A DNA stretch of 64,000 bases, taken from contig DASYYB010000014.1 in the NCBI GenBank assembly GCA_035934235.1, forward strand, positions 92,089-156,088, read 5' to 3'. Made by a program: the position numbers and the translations under genes. The notes under the pieces were generated by a model. The model made no database searches, had not been told where the DNA came from, and worked only from the letters and a program-made list of their open reading frames with translations. The DNA is from REEB95 sp035934235 (GTDB lineage: Bacteria; Pseudomonadota; Alphaproteobacteria; ATCC43930; CGMCC-115725). Shown here piece by piece: positions 15,670 to 23,357 of this stretch; position 1 is the stretch's first letter, and each line of letters starts with the position of its first letter.

Positions 15670-17487
15670 ATGACGACGGCCGACAAGCCGACGGCACGGA
15701 TCGAGGATTACGCGTTGATCGGCAACCGCGTCACTGCGGCGCTGGTTGGCCGGGACGGCTCGATCGACTGGCTGCCGCTGCCCCGCTTCGATTCAGCGGC
15801 ATGTTTCGCCGCGCTTCTGGGAACGCACGCGAATGGCCGATGGCTGATTGCACCGGCGGAGCCGGTACGCAAGGTCGAGCGGCGCTATCGCGGCGATACG
15901 ATGGTGCTCGAGACGCGGTTCATCTGCGAATCAGGCACTGTCACGCTGATCGATTTCATGCCGAAAGCGCGGCCGGGCATTGTCGATGTCATGCGTATCG
16001 TCCGGGGCGAGCGCGGCACCGTGCCGATGCGCTTCGAGGCAATCTTCCGTTTCGATTACGGCAGCGTCGTTCCGTGGGTGCGCCGGCGTGCGCATGGTTT
16101 GCGCGCGGTTGCTGGGCCGGATGCAGTCGTCCTGCGAACGGCGATCGCGCTCAAAGGGCGAGACAAGACGACGGTCGGTGAATTCAACATCCGCGCCGGC
16201 GAAACCGTGCCTTGCACGCTGAGCTGGTGTCGTTCGTACCTCGACGAGCCGCCGGCGCTCGATCCGGCCGCGGCGCTGGACGATACCGAGGCCTATTGGC
16301 ACGAATGGAGTGCGCGCTGCGACCGCAAGGCCGGCGGTGAATGGCATGACGCGGTCATGCGCTCGCTGCTGACGCTCAAGGCACTCACCTATGCGCCGAC
16401 CGGCGGCATAGTCGCGGCGCCGACGACGTCCCTGCCCGAGAAACTTGGCGGCGAACGCAATTGGGATTACCGCTATTGCTGGCTGCGCGACGCGACCTTC
16501 ACGCTGTTCGCCTTCATCCTGTCCGGTTACATCGACGAGGCGAAAGCTTGGCGTGAGTGGCTGTTGCGTGCCGTGGCTGGTGCACCCGCCGATATGCAGA
16601 TCATGTATGGCATCGCCGGTGAACGTCGGCTAACCGAATACGAGGTGCCGTGGCTCGGCGGCTACGCCGGCAGCCGGCCAGTCCGCGTCGGGAATGCCGC
16701 GCACTTGCAACGCCAGATGGATATCTACGGTGAGGTCATGGATGCGTTCTATACAGGGCGCGCGCATGGCGCGGCACCCGAAGACGACGTCGAGCGCATC
16801 CAGCAGGCGCTGCTCGAATATCTCGAGGGCCATTGGCAAGAACCCGATTCCGGAATCTGGGAAGTGCGCACCGCGGAAAAGCGCACCACGCATTCCGCCG
16901 TCATGGCCTGGGTGGCGTTTGACCGCGCCGTGCGCTCGGCCGAGAAGTTCGGTCTCAAAGGACCAACCAAACGCTGGGCCGCAGTGCGCGATCAGATCCA
17001 CCGTGAGGTCTGCACGCAGGGGTTCGATTCCGAGCGCGGTGCCTTCGTGCAGCAGTTCGGCGGCAAGGCGCTCGATGCGGCGCTGCTGCGGATTCCGTTG
17101 GTCGGATTCCTGCCGCCCGACGATCCGCGTGTCGTCAAGACGATGGACGCGATCGCTGAGGAATTGATGTTCGATGGGCTGGTGCGGCGGTATATCCCGG
17201 ATCAGGCGCCCGATGGACTGACCGGCAACGAAGGGGCGTTTCTGATCTGCTCATTCTGGCTCGCGGATAATTACGCGTTAGCGGGCCGACGGCGCGAGGC
17301 GCGCACGATGTTCGAACGGCTGCTCGCATTGCGCAACGATGTCGGGCTGCTGGCCGAGGAGTACGATCCGCACGCCAAACGGATGCTGGGGAATTTTCCA
17401 CAGGCCTTCTCGCACGTCGGCCTGATCAATACCGCCCACAATCTGAGTCTGCCCAAGGGGCCGGCCGAACACCGCGCCGGCGGCTAG
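15670..17487 (+). CDS. Glycoside hydrolase family 15 protein (trehalase/glucoamylase type)
   Basis: 605 residues. The N-terminal beta-sandwich begins IEDYALIGNRVTAALVGRDG with SIDWLPLPRFDS. The (alpha/alpha)6 catalytic barrel carries GGERNWDYRYCWLRDAT (about 259-275) and the general-base region EEYDPHAKRMLGNFPQAFSH near the end. This bacterial GH15 subfamily includes characterised trehalases as well as glucoamylase-like enzymes, so release of glucose from trehalose is the likely role given the neighbouring trehalose operon. No signal peptide, so cytoplasmic. The last four bases overlap the convergent gene at 17484. Confidence 0.85.
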   Translation: MTTADKPTARIEDYALIGNRVTAALVGRDGSIDWLPLPRFDSAACFAALLGTHANGRWLIAPAEPVRKVERRYRGDTMVLETRFICESGTVTLIDFMPKARPGIVDVMRIVRGERGTVPMRFEAIFRFDYGSVVPWVRRRAHGLRAVAGPDAVVLRTAIALKGRDKTTVGEFNIRAGETVPCTLSWCRSYLDEPPALDPAAALDDTEAYWHEWSARCDRKAGGEWHDAVMRSLLTLKALTYAPTGGIVAAPTTSLPEKLGGERNWDYRYCWLRDATFTLFAFILSGYIDEAKAWREWLLRAVAGAPADMQIMYGIAGERRLTEYEVPWLGGYAGSRPVRVGNAAHLQRQMDIYGEVMDAFYTGRAHGAAPEDDVERIQQALLEYLEGHWQEPDSGIWEVRTAEKRTTHSAVMAWVAFDRAVRSAEKFGLKGPTKRWAAVRDQIHREVCTQGFDSERGAFVQQFGGKALDAALLRIPLVGFLPPDDPRVVKTMDAIAEELMFDGLVRRYIPDQAPDGLTGNEGAFLICSFWLADNYALAGRRREARTMFERLLALRNDVGLLAEEYDPHAKRMLGNFPQAFSHVGLINTAHNLSLPKGPAEHRAGG

Positions 17488-17918
17488 CGCTTTCGGCTGG
17501 TCTTGCGGGATTTTTCGGCGGTGGCTGCGCCGCTCAGCGCCGCAAGCGCGAGCAGAAGCCATTTATGTTCGTGGATCAGCGGCGCGAAGTCGCCGCTCTC
17601 GATCGCGGCGGCGAGCGTTCCGGTCCCGGTTTGCAACGCACCGCGGTTGCGCGTGAGCCAATATCCGCCGCCCGCCAGCGCCGCCGCGATGAGCGCCAGA
17701 ACGCCGGCACAAATCAGCGGCGCCCCCCACGGCCCGACAAGCGGCAACAGCCAAATCCAAAGCGCGGCGACGGCGCAGCCGAAACTGGCCGCGACCATCA
17801 TGGACGTCAACGCAAGCAGCAACGCGGCGACGGCAACACGCGGCGCCCGCTTGCGGGCACGCGAGAGAGCCGTGATCTCGGCGAGGACGGTCAACGCGAG
17901 TTTGACGATGCCGCCCAT
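17484..17918 (-). CDS. Small membrane protein, phage-holin-like superfamily
   Basis: 144 residues. The first part is a basic segment (ARKRAPR), followed by two strong helices (VAVAALLLALTSMMVAASFG with its extension, APLICAGVLALIAAALAGGG), and a further helix near the end (KWLLLALAALSGAATA) with a Lys/Arg tail. It resembles the small holin-like (DUF1469/YqjE) proteins that pair with YqjD/ElaB proteins, and a member of that family is the next gene upstream. Role unknown, probably an inner-membrane stress protein. Confidence 0.5.
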   Translation of the reverse strand: MGGIVKLALTVLAEITALSRARKRAPRVAVAALLLALTSMMVAASFGCAVAALWIWLLPLVGPWGAPLICAGVLALIAAALAGGGYWLTRNRGALQTGTGTLAAAIESGDFAPLIHEHKWLLLALAALSGAATAEKSRKTSRKR

Positions 17919-17931
17919 CCGCGTTTGTGGC

Positions 17932-18234
17932 CTAGCGGAGAACTATTCGGCCGCCAATGAAGCCGAGGCCGAAGGCGATCAGCAAGGTTGCCAGCGGCCG
18001 TTCCTCGACCTGACGGGCGAGTGCGTCGGCGCCGCGCCCGCCTTCGGCGAGCGCCCGATTGTAGAGCCGACGCGCTTCATCGGACATGTCCTCGACCTGG
18101 CCTGCGATGTTGTGCAACGCGCCTGATTTCACGTGTTCCATCAAGCGCGCGAGATCCTTGCGCAACGTGTCGATGTCGTCGCGGATGGCGTCGAGGTCCG
18201 CACCATTGGCCCGGGCTTTCACGGTATCGTTCAT
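17932..18234 (-). CDS. ElaB/YqjD/DUF883 family membrane-anchored protein
   Basis: 100 residues from the ATG at 18234, with GGAG upstream. A coiled-coil helix (DLDAIRDDIDTLRKDLARLM, HNIAGQVEDMSDEARRLYNR) is followed by a C-terminal anchor (RPLATLLIAFGLGFIGGRIV). ElaB/YqjD proteins are ribosome-associated inner-membrane proteins induced in stationary phase. It pairs with the 17484 gene (13-base gap), as yqjD pairs with yqjE in E. coli. Stress induction is likely here but no EcfG motif is visible upstream. Confidence 0.75.
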   Translation of the reverse strand: MNDTVKARANGADLDAIRDDIDTLRKDLARLMEHVKSGALHNIAGQVEDMSDEARRLYNRALAEGGRGADALARQVEERPLATLLIAFGLGFIGGRIVLR

Positions 18235-18342
18235 TGTCGCTCCTACTGTCACACAACCCCCGAATAATGCCCGCGTCGCAAAGCATGACCGAATCGGCGA
18301 AAAACTCAAGGCCGCGGACGGCGTGTGTCCCGGCCCGGTGAC

Positions 18343-19155
18343 TTACCGGCGCAACTTGGCCTTGCGGCGTGGTGGCGCGAAGACCGGGTCGAGCGCCGCG
18401 TCCCACAAGTGAACGCCGCCGATCATGCCGTCGGCATTCGGCGTAACCTTCACGTCGCGCGGCAAATCGAAGTCGATCAGGCGCGTATTGCCGCCGCCGA
18501 GATAAAGCCGATCGAAGTTCACCAGGGTGCGGACGATGCCGATCGTCTTGCGCAGCCGGCGGTTCCATGTGCGTGTGCCTTTCTTGTCGGCCGCCGCGTT
18601 GCCGAGATATTGATCGTACGTTTTGCCCTTGAGCAGCGGATGCTGACCGAGTTCGAGATGCGGCAACAGGTGTCCATCCTGGAACAACGACGATCCGATG
18701 CCGGTGCCGAGCGTGAGCACGCATTCGAGGCCGCGGCCTTCGATGGCGCCCAGGCCCTGAACGTCGGCGTCGTTGAGTACGCGTGCCGGCTTTCGCAGCC
18801 GCCGCGTCAACGCGCGGTCGAGCTGAAACCCCGCCCAACATTCGGTGCCAAGATTAGGCGCGGTATGGACGCGTCCGCGCCGAACGTAGCCGGGAAAGCC
18901 CACCGATATGCGATTATAGTTCGGCAGCATGCGCACCAAGCCGCCGATGGCGCGCAGCAGCGCTTGCGGCGTCGCCGGCTGCGGCGTCCGCACGCGCACC
19001 GGCGCGGCGATCATCGCGCCGCCGCGATCGAGCACCGACGCCTTGACGTGCGAGCCGCCGACGTCGATCGCCAGGGTGAACGGCGGTGCGGCGCGCTCGA
19101 TGGCGACGGCGCGCGGTAACGGCTCGGTTTCGGACGTCGTCACGGGCTCTATCAT
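18343..19155 (-). CDS. ROK-family sugar kinase, probably glucokinase (polyphosphate-glucokinase-like)
   Basis: 270 residues. ATP-binding start FTLAIDVGGSHVKASVLDRG, then RISVGFPGYVRRG, catalytic ARVLNDADVQGLGAIEGRGL, phosphate loop LTLGTGIGSSLF and HLELGQHPLL. The NDAD pattern and length fit PpgK-type ROK kinases, which phosphorylate glucose with polyphosphate and/or ATP; the phosphoryl donor cannot be told from sequence. It is the last gene of the gnd-zwf-pgl operon (ATGA overlap with pgl), supplying glucose 6-phosphate to Zwf. Confidence 0.78.
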   Translation of the reverse strand: MIEPVTTSETEPLPRAVAIERAAPPFTLAIDVGGSHVKASVLDRGGAMIAAPVRVRTPQPATPQALLRAIGGLVRMLPNYNRISVGFPGYVRRGRVHTAPNLGTECWAGFQLDRALTRRLRKPARVLNDADVQGLGAIEGRGLECVLTLGTGIGSSLFQDGHLLPHLELGQHPLLKGKTYDQYLGNAAADKKGTRTWNRRLRKTIGIVRTLVNFDRLYLGGGNTRLIDFDLPRDVKVTPNADGMIGGVHLWDAALDPVFAPPRRKAKLRR

Positions 19156-19892
19156 GGCGCGGCGTCGCGATCGAGAAACCACGTGACGCCGCCGACCGGT
19201 TGGATATGAGCGGCCGGCAGATTCTCGCCGCGTGTCAGCCGTTGGAGCACCGGCCGCTTGGCCGAACCGCTGGCAAGAAAAGCCACCGCCGCGCTGCTGT
19301 CGAGCGCGGGATAGGTCAGCGTCACTCGCGGTTCGGGCTTCGCCTCGGGCACGCCCGCGGCCCAATGGGTGCGTTCGGCCAACGCGGCAACGCCGGGAAA
19401 AAGCGAGGCCGTATGGCCGTCTTCGCCGAGGCCAAGGAGCGTCGCCGCGAAAAGCGGCCGATCGGGCGCGAGCGTGTCGGTGCCATAGAAGCGCTTGAGC
19501 TCGTTCTCGTAGGTCGCGGCGCCGCGCGCCGGTCCGTCGGCGGCCGCGATCGGGTGGATATGCGTCGGTGGAACCGGAACGTGGTCCAACAACGCGGCGC
19601 GGATCATCGCGAAGTTGCTGCGTGGGTGGTCCGGCGGCACGCAGCGCTCGTCGCCCCAAAACCAATGGACCCGGTCCCAGGGAAAGCAATCGCGATATGG
19701 CGACTGGGCAAGCAACGCATAAACCGGCCGCGGCGTGTTGCCGCCCGACAGACAGACGGCAGCCTGTCCCGGCGTGCTGAGGACGCGATTGAGCAGCCAC
19801 GCGGCGGCACGGCGCGCCAGAATTTCCGCATCGGCCAGGACGACGCGCTGTCCCGACAGGGAACGCGGCGCCCGCGCGGCTGCCGCGGTCAT
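19152..19892 (-). CDS. pgl: 6-phosphogluconolactonase
   Basis: 246 residues. It hydrolyses 6-phosphogluconolactone to 6-phosphogluconate. AAVCLSGGNTPRPVYALLAQ, DRVHWFWGDERCVPPDHPRS and LLGLGEDGHTASLFPG are the DevB/SOL-type Pgl signatures (phosphate-binding GG and catalytic H in EDGHTAS). It overlaps zwf upstream and the ROK kinase downstream, each by ATGA, implying tight co-translation. Confidence 0.93.
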   Translation of the reverse strand: MTAAAARAPRSLSGQRVVLADAEILARRAAAWLLNRVLSTPGQAAVCLSGGNTPRPVYALLAQSPYRDCFPWDRVHWFWGDERCVPPDHPRSNFAMIRAALLDHVPVPPTHIHPIAAADGPARGAATYENELKRFYGTDTLAPDRPLFAATLLGLGEDGHTASLFPGVAALAERTHWAAGVPEAKPEPRVTLTYPALDSSAAVAFLASGSAKRPVLQRLTRGENLPAAHIQPVGGVTWFLDRDAAP

Positions 19893-21415
19893 GGCTCGTC
19901 CCCGGCCGCGATCGGCCGCCACTGGCGATGGTCGCGCGCCAGCAGCGCATCGGCGGCATGCGGACCGTCGCTGCCCGCGGCGTAGAAATCGAGGCCGTTG
20001 GCACGATCGCGGCGCCAGCAATTGAGGAACGGCTGGACGACCCGCCAGGCCGCCTCGACGTCGTCGGCGTGCTGAAACAGTGTTTGGTCGCCGATCATGC
20101 AATCGTAGATCAGCGTCTCGTAGCCGTTCTCGGGCACGATGGCGAAGTAGTCCTTGTATTTGAATTCCATGCCGACGCCATGCAGCCGAAGTTGCGGTCC
20201 CGGCACCTTGGCGTTGAACTGGATCAAAATGTCCTCGTCGGGCGCGATGCCGATGACGACGAAATTCTGCGCCAGGCTTTCGACCGGCGTGTCGCGGAAT
20301 ATCGCAAACGGCGCTTCCTTGAATTTGATCGCGACCTCGGTCCGGCGCGCCTTAAGCGCCTTGCCGGTGCGCAGATAGAACGGAACGCCGGCCCAGCGCC
20401 ACGTGTCGATCAGCAGCTTGAGTGCGACGTAAGTCTCGGTCGTGCTGCGGCGCGCCACGTCGGCGGTCTGGCGGTAGGCCGTAACCGTCTTGCTGCCAAC
20501 CTTGCCGGCGCGGTACTGCGCGCGCACGCCACAGGCGAACGCCGTGGCGTGATCGTAGGCGTGCATCGCTTGAAGCACTTTGGTTTTTTCGGCGCGCACG
20601 GCTTCGGCGGAGAAGCCTGCAGGAGGTTCCATGGCGATGAGCGACAGCACTTGAAAGAGATGATTCGGCACCATGTCACGCAGCGCGCCGGTTGTGTCGT
20701 AGAATCGTCCGCGCCTGCCGACATCGACGGTTTCGGCAACCGTGATCTGAACGTGGTCGATGCGATCCCGGTTCCACAGCGATTCAAACAGATTGTTGGC
20801 GAAGCGCAGCGCCAGGATATTCTGCACGGTCTCTTTGCCGAGGAAGTGATCGATCCGGTAGACCTGCTCTTCGGCGAAGACGGCGAGAATCCGCTTGTTG
20901 AGTGTGCGCGCCGAATCAAGATCGGTGCCGAACGGTTTTTCGACCACGAGCCGCGACCAAGCGCCGCGTCCGGGTTGCGCGAATCCCGCCTTGCCGAGCT
21001 GCTCGGCCAACGGCGCGAACACGTTCGGCGGCGTCGCCATGTAGAACAGCGTATTGCCGTGCGTCGCGCCCCGCCGCTGGCGCAACGCCGCTGCCAACTG
21101 CTTGAACGTCGCCGCATCGTCGAAATTGCCGGTGATATATGACAGCCGCCGAAGCAACCACGCGCGCGTCGCGGCGGCGGGCGTGACGCCGGCGAACTTG
21201 CTCAGCCCGTCGCTGATATGGGCGCGAAACTGCCCGTCGTTCATCGGCGAGCGCGCGACGCCGATGACAGCGAAGCCGTCGGGCAAGAGCTTGGCGGCGG
21301 CAAGATGATAAAGCGCCGGCATCAGCAGTCGCTGCGTCAGATCGCCCGATGCGCCGAATACCACAAGCGTGCAGGGATCGGCTCGGCGCAGCCGTTCGCG
21401 GGTGGCGGTCGCCAT
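19889..21415 (-). CDS. zwf: Glucose-6-phosphate 1-dehydrogenase
   Basis: 508 residues from the ATG at 21415, which shares one base with the gnd stop (TGATG). The NADP site is TLVVFGASGDLTQR, the substrate site EEQVYRIDHFLGKE, with WRWAGVPFYLRTGKALKARR later. It oxidises glucose 6-phosphate to 6-phosphogluconolactone with NADPH formation. Its place among pgl, gnd and a glucokinase makes a complete glucose-to-ribulose-5-phosphate route. Confidence 0.95.
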   Translation of the reverse strand: MATATRERLRRADPCTLVVFGASGDLTQRLLMPALYHLAAAKLLPDGFAVIGVARSPMNDGQFRAHISDGLSKFAGVTPAAATRAWLLRRLSYITGNFDDAATFKQLAAALRQRRGATHGNTLFYMATPPNVFAPLAEQLGKAGFAQPGRGAWSRLVVEKPFGTDLDSARTLNKRILAVFAEEQVYRIDHFLGKETVQNILALRFANNLFESLWNRDRIDHVQITVAETVDVGRRGRFYDTTGALRDMVPNHLFQVLSLIAMEPPAGFSAEAVRAEKTKVLQAMHAYDHATAFACGVRAQYRAGKVGSKTVTAYRQTADVARRSTTETYVALKLLIDTWRWAGVPFYLRTGKALKARRTEVAIKFKEAPFAIFRDTPVESLAQNFVVIGIAPDEDILIQFNAKVPGPQLRLHGVGMEFKYKDYFAIVPENGYETLIYDCMIGDQTLFQHADDVEAAWRVVQPFLNCWRRDRANGLDFYAAGSDGPHAADALLARDHRQWRPIAAGDEP

Positions 21416-22401
21416 CAGCCTTGATCCGGATGTTCGATGTGGCCGCCGAAGCCTTTGCGCATGGCCGATAGCAACTTTTCGGCGAAGCTCGCCTTTTCGC
21501 GCGAACGGAATCGGGTATAGAGCGCGGCCGACAAGACCTCTGCCGGAACCGCCGCCGCAAGGGCCGCCGCGATCGTCCAGCGGCCTTCGCCCGAATCCTC
21601 GACATAACCGCTGTAGCTCTGGAGCGCCGGATCCTCGGCCAACGCCGACGCCGTCAGGTCGAGCAACCACGACGAGATCACGCTGCCGCGGCGCCAAACC
21701 TCGGCGATGTCGGCGACGTTGAGATCGAACCGCTGATCCGCCGGTAGATCGGTGCGGTTGGCATTGCGCAGAATATCGAACCCTTCAGCATAGGCCTGCA
21801 TCAAGCCGTACTCGATGCCGTTGTGGATCATCTTGACGAAATGGCCGGCGCCCGGCGGACCGGCATGGAGGTAGCCCTGCTCGGGCCGCGGATCGCGCCC
21901 GTCGCGATGCGGCGTCGGCGGAATCTCGCCGCGGCCCGGCGCCAGCGCGGCGAAGATCGGATCGAGCCGTTCGATCACGTCCTTGACGCCACCGATCATC
22001 AGACAATAGCCGCGCTCCAGACCCCAGACGCCGCCGCTGGTGCCAGCGTCGACATAGTGGATGTTTTTTCCCGCCAGCGTCTTGGCGCGGCGGACATCGT
22101 CCTGCCAAAAGGAGTTGCCGCCGTCGATGATCGTGTCGCCGGCGGCGAGCAACGTGCCGAGCTCGGTCACGGTCTGCTCGGTGATCTCGCCGGCCGGCAG
22201 CATCACCCAAACAGCGCGCGGCGTTTGCAGTCGACGAACCAGATCGGGCAAGCTGCCCGCTCCGGTGGCGCCTTTTTGCTTGGCGAGGGCGGCGATCGCG
22301 CCAGGCGATCGATCGTAGATGACGCATTCGTGGCCGCGCGCCGTGAGGCGCCGCACGATGTTGCCGCCCATGCGACCCAGACCGACGACTCCCAGTTGCA
22401 T
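21415..22401 (-). CDS. gnd: 6-phosphogluconate dehydrogenase (decarboxylating, short form)
   Basis: 328 residues, the short GntZ/YqeC type rather than the roughly 470-residue Gnd. The coenzyme fold is MQLGVVGLGRMGGNIVRRL, substrate motif DAGTSGGVWGLERGYCLMIG, catalytic lysine in GAGHFVKMIHNGIEYGLMQA. Short forms often prefer NAD. It is the first gene of the operon and yields ribulose 5-phosphate. Upstream 22402-22669 holds no gene; no EcfG-type site facing gnd was found there. Confidence 0.92.
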   Translation of the reverse strand: MQLGVVGLGRMGGNIVRRLTARGHECVIYDRSPGAIAALAKQKGATGAGSLPDLVRRLQTPRAVWVMLPAGEITEQTVTELGTLLAAGDTIIDGGNSFWQDDVRRAKTLAGKNIHYVDAGTSGGVWGLERGYCLMIGGVKDVIERLDPIFAALAPGRGEIPPTPHRDGRDPRPEQGYLHAGPPGAGHFVKMIHNGIEYGLMQAYAEGFDILRNANRTDLPADQRFDLNVADIAEVWRRGSVISSWLLDLTASALAEDPALQSYSGYVEDSGEGRWTIAAALAAAVPAEVLSAALYTRFRSREKASFAEKLLSAMRKGFGGHIEHPDQG

Positions 22402-22669
22402 TGTTTTTCCGCTTGTTGTGTTTCCGTTTGGCCGCAGTTGAGGCTCTCGGCTACGACCAACAGCTTATGGCAGGTCGCGCCGCTTCATCCAGACTTGTGT
22501 TCTCGCCGTTACCGATTGTGGCGAAACCGTGGATGTGCACCGGAACACGTCGCGATCCGTGTGATTAAGACGTGATATCAGGGCATCCCCGATTGCCGGA
22601 CGATCGATTTCTTCGCACCTTGAGCACCATGCCCAACACCAAGGCGCACAACGACAAGGAGCAAGAGAA

Positions 22670-23263
22670 ATGGCTGAACGGCTCACCGACGACATCGTTC
22701 CGTATCTGCCGCATCTCCGCGCATTTGCCCGCATGCTGGCGCAGAACCGGTCGCTGGCCGACGATCTGGTGCAGGAAACCGTTCTCCGCGCCCTGAGTCA
22801 CGCGCACCAATTTCAACCCGGGACCAATCTCAAGGCGTGGCTGACCACGATCCTGCGCAACGCCTATTTCACGGAAAAGCGCAGCCAGGGCCGCATCGCC
22901 CAAATCGACGTCGAAGCCGTGCGCGATTCATCAGCAGTAAGCGGCGGTCAGGAATGGCACTTGCGCATGCGCGATTTCGAGGGCGCCTTCAACACGCTGT
23001 CGCCGGTCCAGCGCGAGGCGCTGGTGCTTGTCGGCGCGAGCGGATTTTCCTACGAGCAGGCGGCCACGATGGCCGGCTGCGCCGTCGGCACGATGAAGAG
23101 CCGCGTGTCGCGGGCGCGGTTGCAGCTTCAGACCTTGTTAGACGGCGCGGACGGCGCGGATGGCGCGCGCGCTCGTGGCTTGGGCTGGAATCGCGCGCTG
23201 CATTTGCGTGACTGGGAGCATCTGACGGCAGGCCACGACTCGCGTTCGCTAAACGCGCCCTAA
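22670..23263 (+). CDS. ecfG: EcfG-type (ECF15) RNA polymerase sigma factor
   Basis: 197 residues with AAGGAG upstream of the ATG. Sigma region 2 includes YLPHLRAFARMLAQNRSLAD and ETVLRALSHAHQFQPGTNLK; region 4 is FEGAFNTLSPVQREALVLVG, ASGFSYEQAATMAGCAVGTM, KSRVSRARLQL. The GASGFSYEEAA..CAVGTIKSRV pattern is typical of EcfG, the general stress sigma factor held by NepR. A glycine/alanine/aspartate-rich tail follows region 4. A GGAAC at 22540-22544 lacks a CGTT at the right distance, so autoregulation is not supported here. Confidence 0.88.
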   Translation: MAERLTDDIVPYLPHLRAFARMLAQNRSLADDLVQETVLRALSHAHQFQPGTNLKAWLTTILRNAYFTEKRSQGRIAQIDVEAVRDSSAVSGGQEWHLRMRDFEGAFNTLSPVQREALVLVGASGFSYEQAATMAGCAVGTMKSRVSRARLQLQTLLDGADGADGARARGLGWNRALHLRDWEHLTAGHDSRSLNAP

Positions 23264-23357
23264 ATTCAGCACGGACGGTTGCGTCGAATCGTCGTCGTCC
23301 CGTAATAATGAGTCTGGAATTGGCTGGCGCTCGGTCGCCGTAACGAACCGTGGTTTG

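Noticed and set aside
16130..17487. GH15 protein as a phosphorylase or unrelated glucanase
   Set aside because: The N-terminal sandwich and the NWDYRYCWLRD motif belong to GH15 hydrolases.
22540..22575. GGAAC upstream of ecfG as an autoregulatory EcfG promoter
   Set aside because: No CGTT at 16 or 17 bases downstream.
22628..22796. Short frame starting at an ATG before ecfG, considered as an adjacent nepR
   Set aside because: It overlaps ecfG out of frame and lacks the NepR helices; the NepR gene is at 15363.
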